Shown: in pieces, positions 18,785-27,188 of the stretch
Layout of the letters: the number at the start of each line of letters is the position of its first letter
Numbering within the stretch: position 1 is the first letter of the stretch
Assembly (NCBI RefSeq): GCF_001277995.1
Contig: NZ_CP009220.1
Location: 248,001 to 312,000, forward strand
Length of the DNA: 64,000 nucleotides
DNA from: Corynebacterium deserti GIMN1.010
GTDB taxonomy: Bacteria; Actinomycetota; Actinomycetes; Mycobacteriales; Mycobacteriaceae
Direction of reading: 5' to 3'
The notes under the pieces: generated by a model
Database searches by the model: none
The model's input: the letters and a program-made list of their open reading frames with translations, nothing else
Told to the model about the DNA's origin: nothing
Made by a program: the position numbers and the translations under genes

Positions 18785-19017
18785 GGTTTTCCAACCTTTC
18801 GTGTTCGGACGTTTGCGCTGATAAAGAAGAGACTAAATCGTAAAGCTGAGCACTTCCTGAATGCTTGCTGGATACTAAAACGCGGATTCTTGCCAAGTAA
18901 TCGGGCAGATGTCTGTGGTTTTGGGTTTAGCTGAAAGTTAGACGAGGGATCGGGTGGGATTCTCAGGGTAAAGGCTTTTCCTGGGAAGGGGGCTGGGGAG
19001 GGCGTGAATCGGGGTGT

Positions 19018-19181
19018 GGGCCAAACAAGGCGAACTGGGTGCTGCCCAAGTGCTGGAACCAGAACCAAGTTCGCCCACTTAGGCACAGTACTCAGCACGG
19101 CGAGCCCACGGTGGGCCAAACAAGGCGAACTAGGTGTTGCCCATCGTCGAAACCAGAACCAAGTTCGCCCACTTAGGCACC
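19018..19181 (-). repeat. intergenic repeat cluster B (two inverted copies)
   Basis: Two units begin near 19018 and 19111, each opening GGGCCAAACAAGGCGAACT and closing AAGTTCGCCCACTTAGGCAC, that is, the same family as clusters A and C read on the other strand. The 230 nt before them, back to the dioxygenase start at 18784, hold only its upstream region with no supported gene. The IS at 19198 inserted 17 nt beyond the cluster. Confidence 0.8.
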
Positions 19182-19197
19182 GGAAGTACCGCCCCCT

Positions 19198-19225
19198 GGG
19201 TTAAGGGACAAAATGTGTGCTTTTA
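19198..19225 (+). repeat. IS left terminal inverted repeat
   Basis: 28 bp beginning GGGTTAAGGGACAAAATGTG and identical in reverse complement to 20637-20664. Confidence 0.92.
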
Positions 19226-19358
19226 ACAACGCAGAAACCCTACCCCACCAGCACTAACCCCAAGATTATGTGTCCTAACAACCACAAACCCCACCACACC
19301 CACCGAAATCCCCACCCCAACACCAACCTGTGATAACCCACCAACTACACCGAACTAG

Positions 19359-20567
19359 GTGAACAGAACACGACCAACCTGCCCGGTCTGCACGGGCACC
19401 ATGAGAAAAAACGGCACCACCACCAAAGGCACCACCCGCTGGCGCTGCACCACCTGCGGCGCCAGCACCACCAACACCCGCACTGATGATCACCATGCCC
19501 GCAGATTCCAGCTCTTCATCAACTGGATCCAAAGCCCCCAATCCCTGACAACCCTTGCACAACAACACCGAGTCACCCGCCGCACACTGACCCGATGGTT
19601 TCATAACTATTGGTACGTCGAAGTTCCCCGCAACACCGACCACCACCGCATCTACGATCAACTCTTCATCGACGGCACCTACTTCAACACCAAATGCCTC
19701 CTGATAGCCTGCACCTTCGACCACGTCGTCGCCTGGCGCTGGTGCACCAAAGAAGACTCCTACAACTACACCCGCCTCTTCGATCAACTCCAGCCACCAC
19801 TGATCGTGACCACCGACGGACAAAAAGGCGCACTCAAAGCCATCACCACCACCTGGCCCACCACAAAAATCCAACGCTGCCTCGTCCACATCAAACGCAA
19901 CATCCAGCAACACGTCACCCTCAACCCCAAGCTCAAACCCGGAAAAGCACTGCGCAAACTTTCCTTAAACCTGCTCAAAATCCACACTGCCAACGACGCA
20001 GCCACCTGGATGACCCAGCTGCATGAGTTCCACACCGTCTACCGCGACTGGCTGAATGAAAAGACCTACACCACTGACGTCTCGCAGTCTGAGATCCCCG
20101 GGTTCGTGCGCCCCACAGCCACCTGGTGGTACACCCACTACCGCCATCGCAGAGCCTATCGACAACTTGAAAAACTCGCCCGCCAAGGACACTTGTTCAC
20201 TTTCGTCAACCCACCTGACGGAGTTGAAGGAACCATCAAATCAACCACAAACTGTTTAGAAGGTGGGATCAACGCACAGATCAAAGCCTTGGCTCGTAAC
20301 CATCGGGGAATGTTTGATGAGCATCAACGTATCGCGGTGGATTGGTGGCTATATCTGCATACGCAGTTGCCTGACGATCCGGTAAAAATCGCCAGGCAAC
20401 AACACTGGGGTCAAGACGCACTCGCCAAAGCTGATGTCTTGATCCAACAGGAACAACCAGATGCTCATCGCGACGATGGGCGCCCAGCGTTGTATGACAC
20501 CGGGATTGATGCCACACCAACTAACTCTATCGGGATCAGGTCAGGCTGGGCAGGACGACACAATTAG
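19359..20567 (+). CDS. IS1249-like transposase
   Basis: A 402-residue transposase starting at GTG (19359). The N-terminus is a zinc-ribbon with two cysteine pairs (CPVCTGTM, CTTCGAS), as in IS1249-type proteins, followed by a helix-turn-helix-like region (LAQQHRVTRRTLTRWF). The catalytic core resembles IS256/MULE transposases: LFIDGTYFNTKCLLIACTFD with the first Asp, VTTDGQKGALKAI with the second, then the IQRCLVHIKRN motif and a distal Glu region (NCLEGGINAQIK). There are no internal stops, so it is likely functional. Confidence 0.9.
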   Translation: MNRTRPTCPVCTGTMRKNGTTTKGTTRWRCTTCGASTTNTRTDDHHARRFQLFINWIQSPQSLTTLAQQHRVTRRTLTRWFHNYWYVEVPRNTDHHRIYDQLFIDGTYFNTKCLLIACTFDHVVAWRWCTKEDSYNYTRLFDQLQPPLIVTTDGQKGALKAITTTWPTTKIQRCLVHIKRNIQQHVTLNPKLKPGKALRKLSLNLLKIHTANDAATWMTQLHEFHTVYRDWLNEKTYTTDVSQSEIPGFVRPTATWWYTHYRHRRAYRQLEKLARQGHLFTFVNPPDGVEGTIKSTTNCLEGGINAQIKALARNHRGMFDEHQRIAVDWWLYLHTQLPDDPVKIARQQHWGQDALAKADVLIQQEQPDAHRDDGRPALYDTGIDATPTNSIGIRSGWAGRHN

Positions 20568-20636
20568 GTCTGTGGTGTTAACGGTATATGTCGACCTGGG
20601 GAAAGCACACAACATGTCCCTTAAGTCGACACGCCG

Positions 20637-20664
20637 TAAAAGCACACATTTTGTCCCTTAACCC
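20637..20664 (-). repeat. IS right terminal inverted repeat
   Basis: The 28-bp partner of the left end, immediately followed by the CGCCCCCT target duplication. Confidence 0.92.
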
Positions 20665-20699
20665 CGCCCCCTAGAAACCAAGGTCCCAACGAACACAGT

Positions 20700-20731
20700 A
20701 AAACCCCCGATCAAAAATGATCGGGGGTTTT
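20700..20731 (-). terminator. terminator downstream of tRNA-Ser(GGA)
   Basis: AAAACCCCCGATCA and TGATCGGGGGTTTT form a symmetric stem with T runs on both strands; the minus-strand tRNA just to its right is the transcript it most likely ends. Confidence 0.85.
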
Positions 20732-20735
20732 GTAT

Positions 20736-20823
20736 TGGCGGAGGATAGGGGATTTGAACCCCTGAGGGATTGCTCCCAACCCGCGTTCCAGGCGAGCGAC
20801 ATAGGCCGCTAGTCGAATCCTCC
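20736..20823 (-). tRNA. tRNA-Ser (anticodon GGA)
   Basis: On the minus strand the acceptor GGAGGAT pairs with ATCCTCC, the anticodon loop contains GGA, there is a long variable arm, and CCA is encoded after the discriminator G. Confidence 0.95.
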
Positions 20824-20947
20824 AGCTAGAACGGCTGCAGCGCAGGGCTGCTTTGTTCTGGGGATTAGATTACACAAAAGTCGTTTAGAAACTCAAATCC
20901 GCTCGCAGTTGGCATTTTCTGGAGGCGATCCGCTAGAGTTATGCGAA

Positions 20948-21034
20948 GGATCCCGTGCGGCGTTTATCTTGTGAACTCCCCCAGGGCAGGAATGCAGCAA
21001 GGGTCAGCGAGCTCTGACGGGTGCGCGGGATCCC
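20948..21034 (+). ncRNA. ffs: signal recognition particle RNA (4.5S type)
   Basis: Short bacterial SRP RNA. The outer stem GGATCCCG pairs with CGGGATCC, and the conserved SRP54-binding core appears as CAGGGCAGGAATGCAGCAAG followed by GGTCAGCGAGCTCTG. In high-GC Gram-positives the gene commonly sits upstream of dnaX, as here with aspT and one other gene between. It guides Ffh to signal sequences on nascent proteins. End points are set from the stem and are approximate by a few bases. Confidence 0.88.
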
Positions 21035-21139
21035 CTAAAACGTCTAGAGTGGTGACCAATGGTCGCTGCTCTTTTTTTGTGGCCAATTCAAGTTTTGAGT
21101 CCGTTCTTCTTTTGCCACCACCCTCGGAGGTACGCAGTT

Positions 21140-22420
21140 ATGAGTTCAGTTTCGCTGCAGGATTTTGATGCAGATCGAATCGGTTTGTTCTATGAGGACA
21201 TTAAGCGCCAGTTTGAGGAGCTTAAGTCTAAAAATCTGAAGCTGGACTTGACTCGTGGCAAGCCGTCCACTGAGCAGTTGGATTTCGCGGATGAGTTGCT
21301 GGCGCTGCCTGGCAAGGGTGATTTCAAGGCTGCGGATGGCACGGATGTGCGTAATTATGGTGGCTTGGACGGCATCGTCGATATCCGTGAGATTTGGGCG
21401 GAGCTGTTGGGTGTTCCTGTGGAGCAGGTGCTCGCGGGTGATTCTTCCAGCTTGAACATCATGTTCGATGTAATCAGCTGGTCCTACATTTTTGGTAACA
21501 ACGATTCTGAGCAGCCTTGGTCTAAGGAAGAGACTGTGAAGTGGATTTGCCCAGTTCCGGGCTATGATCGCCACTTTGCTATCACGGAGCGTTTTGGCTT
21601 CGAGATGATCTCTGTGCCAATGAACGAGGACGGCCCTGATATGGATGCCGTTGAGGAATTGGTTAAGGATCCGCAGGTGAAGGGCATGTGGCTTGTGCCA
21701 GTGTTTTCTAACCCTACGGGTTATACGGTGACGGAAAGCATCGCCAAGCGTCTTGCGTCGATGCAGAGCGCAGCCCCGGACTTCCGCATTGTGTGGGATA
21801 ACGCCTATGCCGTGCATACGCTGACTGAGGAGTTCCCTGAGTCGCTTGACATCGTCGGAATCGCTGAGGCTGCTGGCAACCCGAACCGTTTTTGGGCGTT
21901 CACGTCGACTTCTAAGATCACGATGGCGGGCGCGGGCGTGTCCTTCTTCCTGACTTCAGCGGAGAACCGCGCGTGGTACACCGGCCACTCAGGTATTCGT
22001 GGCATTGGTCCAAACAAGGTCAATCAGCTGGCGCATGCTCGTTACTTTGGCGACGCCGAGGGCGTGCGTGCGGTGATGCGTAAGCATGCTGGGTCGTTGG
22101 CGCCGAAGTTCGCGAAGGTCCTGGAAATCCTGGATTCCCGCCTCTCTGAGTATGGCGTGGCTACTTGGACTACCCCTGCCGGCGGTTACTTTATTTCCCT
22201 CGACGTCGTGCCGGGCACCGCTTCGCGCGTCGCTGAGCTGGCCAAGGAGGCTGGCATCGCGCTGACTGGCGCTGGTTCTTCCTTCCCGTTGCGTCAGGAC
22301 CCAGAAAACAAGAACCTGCGTTTGGCGCCGTCGCTGCCTCCGGTTGAGGAGCTTGAGGTTGCGATGGATGGCGTTGCTACCTGCGTTTTGCTGGCCGCTG
22401 CGGAGCACTACGCCAGCTAA
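21140..22420 (+). CDS. aspT: aspartate aminotransferase, class Ic (AspT)
   Basis: PLP-dependent aminotransferase of 426 residues from the ATG at 21140 (MSSVSLQDFDADRIG), which follows GGAGG in CTCGGAGGTACGCAGTT. The frame opens 27 codons earlier at 21059 but that part lacks homology features. Landmarks are LDLTRGKPS near the N-terminus, PVFSNPTGYTVT, WDNAYAVH and the Schiff-base Lys in FTSTSKITMAGAGVSF. In C. glutamicum the enzyme at this locus transaminates aspartate and 2-oxoglutarate and feeds lysine synthesis. The next gene begins directly at its stop. Confidence 0.9.
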   Translation: MSSVSLQDFDADRIGLFYEDIKRQFEELKSKNLKLDLTRGKPSTEQLDFADELLALPGKGDFKAADGTDVRNYGGLDGIVDIREIWAELLGVPVEQVLAGDSSSLNIMFDVISWSYIFGNNDSEQPWSKEETVKWICPVPGYDRHFAITERFGFEMISVPMNEDGPDMDAVEELVKDPQVKGMWLVPVFSNPTGYTVTESIAKRLASMQSAAPDFRIVWDNAYAVHTLTEEFPESLDIVGIAEAAGNPNRFWAFTSTSKITMAGAGVSFFLTSAENRAWYTGHSGIRGIGPNKVNQLAHARYFGDAEGVRAVMRKHAGSLAPKFAKVLEILDSRLSEYGVATWTTPAGGYFISLDVVPGTASRVAELAKEAGIALTGAGSSFPLRQDPENKNLRLAPSLPPVEELEVAMDGVATCVLLAAAEHYAS

Positions 22421-23038
22421 GTGAATACCGCGGAGACAGCGCATTGGCTCAACGGGTTGCTGCCCGGCGAGCCTGAGTTCCACCAGGTCGGCGCGTTTAG
22501 GGTGGCCGGTTACACGCTCGGCGAGGAGTCGATTGCGTGTTCCGTCGACTTCGGACGCGTCAACACGGGTCTGTACACCGAAGAGGTCGTCGAAGTCCGC
22601 TCAGAGTTACTGTGCCTTGCCCGCGCGGAGGCGTCCGTCCCAGGGCGCGCAGTAGGCGCTGCAGCGACATTGCTTTTCGACGCCTCACTCCAGTCTTCCC
22701 GCGACTCCACCCTTATCCCCATGCACGCCCAACCCGGGCAACTTCTTCCCGGTGTGGGCATCATGGCAAACTTGCCGCAAGAGGGCTATACCGTTGTCCA
22801 CGGAATCTTGGCTGACCCCCGGATCTGGGGTGAACAAATCCCTCTCGTGCGTGAACAAGCAGGCGAAGTAACCGCTGAGGCTCCGGATGTTCCCGGTGAA
22901 CACGGCAGGTTAACGCTTCCTTTGCAGCTCATTCTGCTCACCGAATCCGAATTCGCCACCGCCGTTTCCGAGGGCGGCGATGTGTTGTTCGCGCAAATGG
23001 CGGAGCAACAAGTCGATCTTCTGGATCTCCATCGCTAA
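22421..23038 (+). CDS. uncharacterised 205-residue protein
   Basis: Begins at a GTG immediately after the aspT stop and ends 18 nt before dnaX, so it lies in one operon with both. The 205 residues are mostly globular with no membrane segment or signal. The stretch LTLPLQLILLTESEFATAVSEGGDVLFAQM resembles the C-terminal part of bacterial suppressor-of-fused-like proteins, but the match is from memory and weak. I cannot assign a function. Confidence 0.75.
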   Translation: MNTAETAHWLNGLLPGEPEFHQVGAFRVAGYTLGEESIACSVDFGRVNTGLYTEEVVEVRSELLCLARAEASVPGRAVGAAATLLFDASLQSSRDSTLIPMHAQPGQLLPGVGIMANLPQEGYTVVHGILADPRIWGEQIPLVREQAGEVTAEAPDVPGEHGRLTLPLQLILLTESEFATAVSEGGDVLFAQMAEQQVDLLDLHR

Positions 23039-23056
23039 GACGGTAGGCTCAATCCC

Positions 23057-25378
23057 GTGGCTTTGTATACCAAGTATCGACCGGCAAGTTTTGGTGAATT
23101 AATCGGACAGTCCCAAGTGACTGACCCGCTGTCCGCAGCGCTCGATAGCGGACGCATCAACCATGCCTATCTTTTTACAGGCCCCCGCGGCTGCGGAAAA
23201 ACCTCCTCAGCTCGAATCCTTGCCCGCTCCCTGAACTGCGTGGAAGGACCAACCTCTACGCCTTGTGGCGTGTGCAATTCCTGCGTCGCCCTTGCCCCCG
23301 GCGGCCCCGGCACCCTCGACGTGACCGAACTCGACGCAGCCAGCCACAACGGTGTGGAAGACATGCGTGAGCTTCGCGACCGCGCCACTTATGCGCCTGC
23401 CGAATCCCGCTACCGCGTTTTCATCATCGACGAAGCCCACATGATCACCAACCAGGGCTTCAACGCACTGCTGAAAATCGTCGAAGAGCCCCCAGCGCAC
23501 CTGATCTTCATCTTCGCCACCACCGAGCCGGAAAAGGTCATCGGCACCATCCGCTCGCGTACCCACAACTATCCTTTCCGCCTGCTCGCTCCCAAAGATA
23601 TGCGCGTCCTTTTGGAAAACGCCGTCAGTGGCGAAGGCGTCCACGTCGAAGACGCCGTCTATCCACTAGTCATCAACGCCGGCGGTGGCAGCCCCCGCGA
23701 CAGCCTTTCCATCTTGGACCAGCTCATCGCCGGTTCCGGCCCCGAAGGCGTCACCTATGCCCGCGCGCTCGAACTCTTTGGGGTCACCGACTTTTCGCTT
23801 ATCGACGACTCCATCCACGCCCTCTCCACCAAAGACCACGCCGCGATGTTCACCACCATCGACCGCGTCATCGAAGGAGGCTTCGAACCCCGCCGCTACA
23901 CCATGGACCTCCTCGACCGCCTCCGCGATCTCATGGTCCTCCAAGCCGTCCCCGAAGCTCTCAACCTCGGTCTTGTCGACGCCTCCTCCGACCGCCACGC
24001 CACCCTCACCGAACAGGCTTCCCTCTTCAAACCCGGCGAACTCGCAGGCCTTGCCTCCCTGGTCAACTCCGGTCTCGACGACATGCGTGGCGCCACCTCA
24101 CCCCGCCTGCTCCTCGAGATCCTCTGTGCCCGCCTGCTGCTCTCCACGACGACAGTCGCAGCCCCCACGACTTCCACGTTGCTGAGCACTCCAGAGTCCT
24201 CGGGGGCTCCAGCGGCTCCATCGGCACCATCTGGGCTCTCCGGGGCAGCTGCTGCCCGCGCAAAGGCTCGAGAGTACAGCCAAAAGAAGCAAGAACAGCC
24301 TGCGCCAACACCAACCCCGACTCCCGAGCCGACGCCGGTGTCTGAGGCGGAGGTGGGCGTCGAAAAGCAGCCAGAGGACCTGCTGGGCACGATTCGCCAG
24401 AGGTGGTCAAAGCTGCGTTTGGCGGTGGGCCAGCAGGCCGTACGCACGGAAATCATGCTCACAGAAGCGCGGGTTCTGGGGCTACGCGGCGATACGCTGG
24501 TGCTTGGGCACAGCACGGGTGCACTCGCTAATCGACTCAACTCTCCCGACCACAACGACATCCTTGTGAAGGTACTTGCCGACGAACTGGGCAAGACCTT
24601 GAAGGTGGAGTGCGTTGTCGGCACGAATCCTGAGGCGGCTGGATTCTCTGCGAAACCGGATGTGCAAAAGAGCACATGGAATCCGACTCACGACTCCAAG
24701 CCTGCAGCTGCTGAGCAACCTGCCCAGCACCCAGCGCCCGCACAGAAACAAGAACCACAGGTCAACGATCCTGAGGAGCCTGAGAGTTCGGCTGAACCTG
24801 CGCAGGCTCAAACGGGATGGGGACAACCGAAACAGATCGGTGGCGCCAGCCCGGAGGTAACTGAAGTTGCTAGATCTGCTGAGGTTAATGAGGTTGCTGA
24901 GGTAAAGCAGCCAGAGGTTCGGCCTCAAACACAGACTCAATCTAAACCATCGTGGAAGGAGCGAGCCGAGCAGCGCGTCGCCCAGGCTGCGCAGCAGCGA
25001 GTGGCGCGACAGAGAAGCTCGGAGCCTTTCGAAAAGGGCGTTCCCCTGCCACCTGAGCCTGACCTGCCGCCGGATCCCTATGGATACCATGCTGATGAGG
25101 GTTTCCCCTCCAACGAACCGGCGCCAGAGGCACCGCCACAACAGTCACAGCCACCAGTGGCACCAGAGGTGCCGCAGGCGCCGACTGCTTCCGCTCAACC
25201 GGAGCCTTCCGAGGTGCCGGTGGATGAAGGGGCGAGGGGGGCGTCGATAAGCAATCTTTCCGAGGAAGAGCAGCTGATCCGCGAAGCCGACGAAGAGCCG
25301 GGCCAGCGGGACCGTAGGGATGCGAGAACGATCGCGATGGAGCTGCTGGCGCAGGAGCTGGGCGCGAAACCTTTGTAA
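23057..25378 (+). CDS. dnaX: DNA polymerase III subunits gamma/tau
   Basis: Clamp-loader ATPase, 773 residues from GTG at 23057. The AAA+ part opens MALYTKYRPASFGELIGQ, with Walker A GPRGCGKTSSARILA, a zinc-binding set of four cysteines (CxxxxxxxxCxxC type: NCVEGPTSTPCGVCNSC), the DEAH-type Walker B VFIIDEAHM and the SRTH sensor region (IRSRTHNYPFRL). From about residue 380 a long Pro/Glu/Ala/Gln-rich linker leads to a tau-like domain near residues 440-520 and a disordered tail. The operon continues to ybaB and recR. Confidence 0.96.
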   Translation: MALYTKYRPASFGELIGQSQVTDPLSAALDSGRINHAYLFTGPRGCGKTSSARILARSLNCVEGPTSTPCGVCNSCVALAPGGPGTLDVTELDAASHNGVEDMRELRDRATYAPAESRYRVFIIDEAHMITNQGFNALLKIVEEPPAHLIFIFATTEPEKVIGTIRSRTHNYPFRLLAPKDMRVLLENAVSGEGVHVEDAVYPLVINAGGGSPRDSLSILDQLIAGSGPEGVTYARALELFGVTDFSLIDDSIHALSTKDHAAMFTTIDRVIEGGFEPRRYTMDLLDRLRDLMVLQAVPEALNLGLVDASSDRHATLTEQASLFKPGELAGLASLVNSGLDDMRGATSPRLLLEILCARLLLSTTTVAAPTTSTLLSTPESSGAPAAPSAPSGLSGAAAARAKAREYSQKKQEQPAPTPTPTPEPTPVSEAEVGVEKQPEDLLGTIRQRWSKLRLAVGQQAVRTEIMLTEARVLGLRGDTLVLGHSTGALANRLNSPDHNDILVKVLADELGKTLKVECVVGTNPEAAGFSAKPDVQKSTWNPTHDSKPAAAEQPAQHPAPAQKQEPQVNDPEEPESSAEPAQAQTGWGQPKQIGGASPEVTEVARSAEVNEVAEVKQPEVRPQTQTQSKPSWKERAEQRVAQAAQQRVARQRSSEPFEKGVPLPPEPDLPPDPYGYHADEGFPSNEPAPEAPPQQSQPPVAPEVPQAPTASAQPEPSEVPVDEGARGASISNLSEEEQLIREADEEPGQRDRRDARTIAMELLAQELGAKPL

Positions 25379-25385
25379 GCCGAGA

Positions 25386-25417
25386 GCGAACCTGCCGAAA
25401 GTGAGGGGCAGGTTCGC
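25386..25417 (+). terminator. hairpin between dnaX and ybaB
   Basis: GCGAACCTGCC pairs with GGCAGGTTCGC around a 10-nt loop. There is no T run, so it may be an mRNA-processing or attenuating structure rather than a full terminator. Confidence 0.45.
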
Positions 25418-25474
25418 GGTGGCGTCGGTAGGATCGGGCGAAGAAGCTAACAGAAATGAAATAGGAGAAACTCC

Positions 25475-25786
25475 ATGACTCAGCCAGATATGTCCCAGAT
25501 TCTCGCGCAAGCTCAACAGATGCAGGCACAGCTACAGGCCGCGCAGCAGGAAATTCTTGCGACCACCGTTGTTGGAAACGCAGGTAACGGCCTCGTCACC
25601 GTCACCATGGCCGGAAATGGCGAAGTTACCGCAGTGACCGTCGATCCGAAGGTCGTGGATCCTGAGGATGTGGAAACCCTGCAGGACCTGCTGCTCGGCG
25701 CATTCAAAGACGCACACGAGAAGGTCGCAGCGGTTGCGGAAGAAAAGATGGGTCCACTGTCCCAGGGTATGGGCGGACTGTTCTAA
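25475..25786 (+). CDS. ybaB: YbaB/EbfC nucleoid-associated protein
   Basis: A 103-residue protein of the EbfC family, which forms dimers that bind DNA without strong sequence preference. The pattern [18 protein letters not shown] followed by [41 protein letters not shown] is typical. The position between dnaX and recR is the classic one in many bacteria. ATAGGAGAAACTCC supplies a good ribosome site for the ATG at 25475. Confidence 0.93.
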   Translation: MTQPDMSQILAQAQQMQAQLQAAQQEILATTVVGNAGNGLVTVTMAGNGEVTAVTVDPKVVDPEDVETLQDLLLGAFKDAHEKVAAVAEEKMGPLSQGMGGLF

Positions 25787-25805
25787 ATCTCGCTATTCGA
25801 GTTAG

Positions 25806-25833
25806 GCCGGGTTCCTCGACGAACCCGGCTTTT
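25806..25833 (+). terminator. terminator-like hairpin after ybaB
   Basis: GCCGGGTT and AACCCGGC are followed by TTTT, before recR. recR may therefore have its own promoter in the 80 nt before its start. Confidence 0.75.
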
Positions 25834-25915
25834 GCTGTGTGTTTTGTCGAGTGTTTTGCCACATGTGCGATACTGTAGTTTGTCCAATTTTCAGTGCAGA
25901 TAGGTAACTTACGAC

Positions 25916-26572
25916 GTGTTTGAAGGCCCGCTTCAGGATCTCATCGACGAACTCTCCCGCCTCCCCGGCGTCGGTCCCAAAAGCGCCCAACGCATCGCAT
26001 TCCACCTGCTTAACGTAGACCCCATCGACATTACCCGCCTCCAAGAAGCGCTCGGCGGCGTACGCGACGGCGTCCAATTCTGTCGAATCTGCTGCAACAT
26101 TTCCCGCGAAGAAGTCTGTCGCATCTGCGCCGACTCAGGCCGCGACGGCGGACTCATCTGCGTCGTCGAAGAGCCCAAAGACATCCAAGTCATTGAGCGC
26201 ACCGGTGAATTCTCCGGCCGCTACCACGTCCTCGGCGGCGCACTCGACCCACTGGCAAACATCGGCCCCCGCGAACTCAACGTCGCACCGCTCCTCCAAC
26301 GCATTGGCGGCGTGCTGAAAGACCGGGAACTCGCCGACTCCACCCCGGACACCCCGCTTTTCGACGAACCCCCCACCGTCCGAGAAGTCATCCTCGCCAC
26401 CGACCCGAACACCGAAGGCGAAGCCACCGCCTCCTACCTCGGCCGGCTGCTCAAAGACTTCCCTGACCTCGTTGTTTCACGCCTCGCTTCCGGCATGCCG
26501 CTGGGCGGCGACCTTGAGTTTGTAGACGAGCTCACCCTTTCCCGCGCGCTGAGCGGGCGCTTGCAGATCTAG
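25916..26572 (+). CDS. recR: recombination mediator RecR
   Basis: Loads RecA at gaps together with RecO/RecF. The 218-residue protein starts at GTG (25916) with [32 protein letters not shown], the helix-hairpin-helix. The four-cysteine zinc finger is intact in [19 protein letters not shown]. The Toprim domain follows ([28 protein letters not shown]) with the Walker-B-like [17 protein letters not shown]. Length and motif order are normal. Confidence 0.96.
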   Translation: MFEGPLQDLIDELSRLPGVGPKSAQRIAFHLLNVDPIDITRLQEALGGVRDGVQFCRICCNISREEVCRICADSGRDGGLICVVEEPKDIQVIERTGEFSGRYHVLGGALDPLANIGPRELNVAPLLQRIGGVLKDRELADSTPDTPLFDEPPTVREVILATDPNTEGEATASYLGRLLKDFPDLVVSRLASGMPLGGDLEFVDELTLSRALSGRLQI

Positions 26573-26610
26573 CTTGCGTGGCTGGTGCCGGGTTTAGAGC
26601 CCTGGGTGCT

Positions 26611-27062
26611 GTTCCTAAGTGGGCGAACTAGACCCGGGTTTCGGCGTAGACCGGCAGCAAGTTTGCCCTGTTCGGCCCGGCCTGCAACCTGCCTCGGCCT
26701 GCCCGGGTTCCTAAGTGGGCGAACTAGACCCGGGTTTCGGCGTAGACCGGCACCTAGTTCGCCTTGTTCGGCCCGGCCTGCAACCTGCCTCGGCCTGCCC
26801 GGGTTCCTAAGTGGGCGAACTAGACCCGGGTTTCGGCGTAGACCGGCAGCAAGTTTGCCCTGTTAGACCCGGCCTGCAACCTGCCTCGGCCTGCCCGGGT
26901 TCCTAAGTGGGCGAACTAGACCCGGGTTTCGGCGTAGACCGGCAGCAAGTTTGCCCTGTTAGACCCGGCCTGCAACCTGCCTCGGCCTGCCCGGGTTCCT
27001 AAGTGGGCGAACTAGACCCGGGTTTCGGCGTAGACCGGCACCTAGTTCGCCTTGTTCGGCCC
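26611..27062 (+). repeat. intergenic repeat cluster C, 96-bp tandem array
   Basis: Five copies start at 26611, 26707, 26803, 26899 and 26995, an exact 96-bp period. Each opens GTTCCTAAGTGGGCGAACTA, then GACCCGGGTTTCGGCGTAGA, and closes with one of two variants, GCAAGTTTGCCCTGTT or ACCTAGTTCGCCTTGTT. In the second variant GGCGAACTAG is exactly complementary to CTAGTTCGCC, giving a hairpin. It lies between convergent recR and gatD. Open frames here are products of the repeat and not genes. Confidence 0.93.
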
Positions 27063-27147
27063 GCCCGCAACCCACACCGCCCGCAACGAGCACATGCCGC
27101 AACGCCGCACCCAGGCCCGCGTCCATACAAGCCCCAGAACCGAAAAA

Positions 27148-27176
27148 CCCGGGCTCTTCCAATGGAAGAGCCCGGG
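27148..27176 (-). terminator. terminator of the murT-gatD transcript
   Basis: CCCGGGCTCTTCC and GGAAGAGCCCGGG form a perfect 13-bp stem; on the minus strand it is followed by TTTTT. It sits 13 nt after the gatD stop. Confidence 0.9.
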
Positions 27177-27188
27177 ATGCCGGAAAGC

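Larger units (their letters stand above)
19198..20664 (+). mobile_element. complete IS256-family (IS1249-like) insertion sequence
   Basis: The element is 1,467 bp. Its ends are perfect 28-bp inverted repeats beginning GGGTTAAGGGACAAAATGTG, and it is flanked by an 8-bp direct repeat CGCCCCCT (19190-19197 and 20665-20672), the target duplication length expected for IS256 relatives. One intact transposase gene fills the interior. An imperfect second copy of the end sequence (AAAGCACAC-CATGTCCCTTAA) lies inside the right end near 20603-20625. The intact ends, gene and target duplication suggest a fairly recent insertion. Confidence 0.92.

Noticed and set aside
26585..26866. 93-codon open frame with a repeated protein motif (FLSGRTRPGFRRRPA)
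   Set aside because: It is a translation of the 96-bp tandem repeat; it has no ribosome site and no reason to be a gene.
26611..27062. Possible CRISPR array
   Set aside because: The period is 96 bp with no unique spacers: whole units repeat, and no cas genes are in the window.
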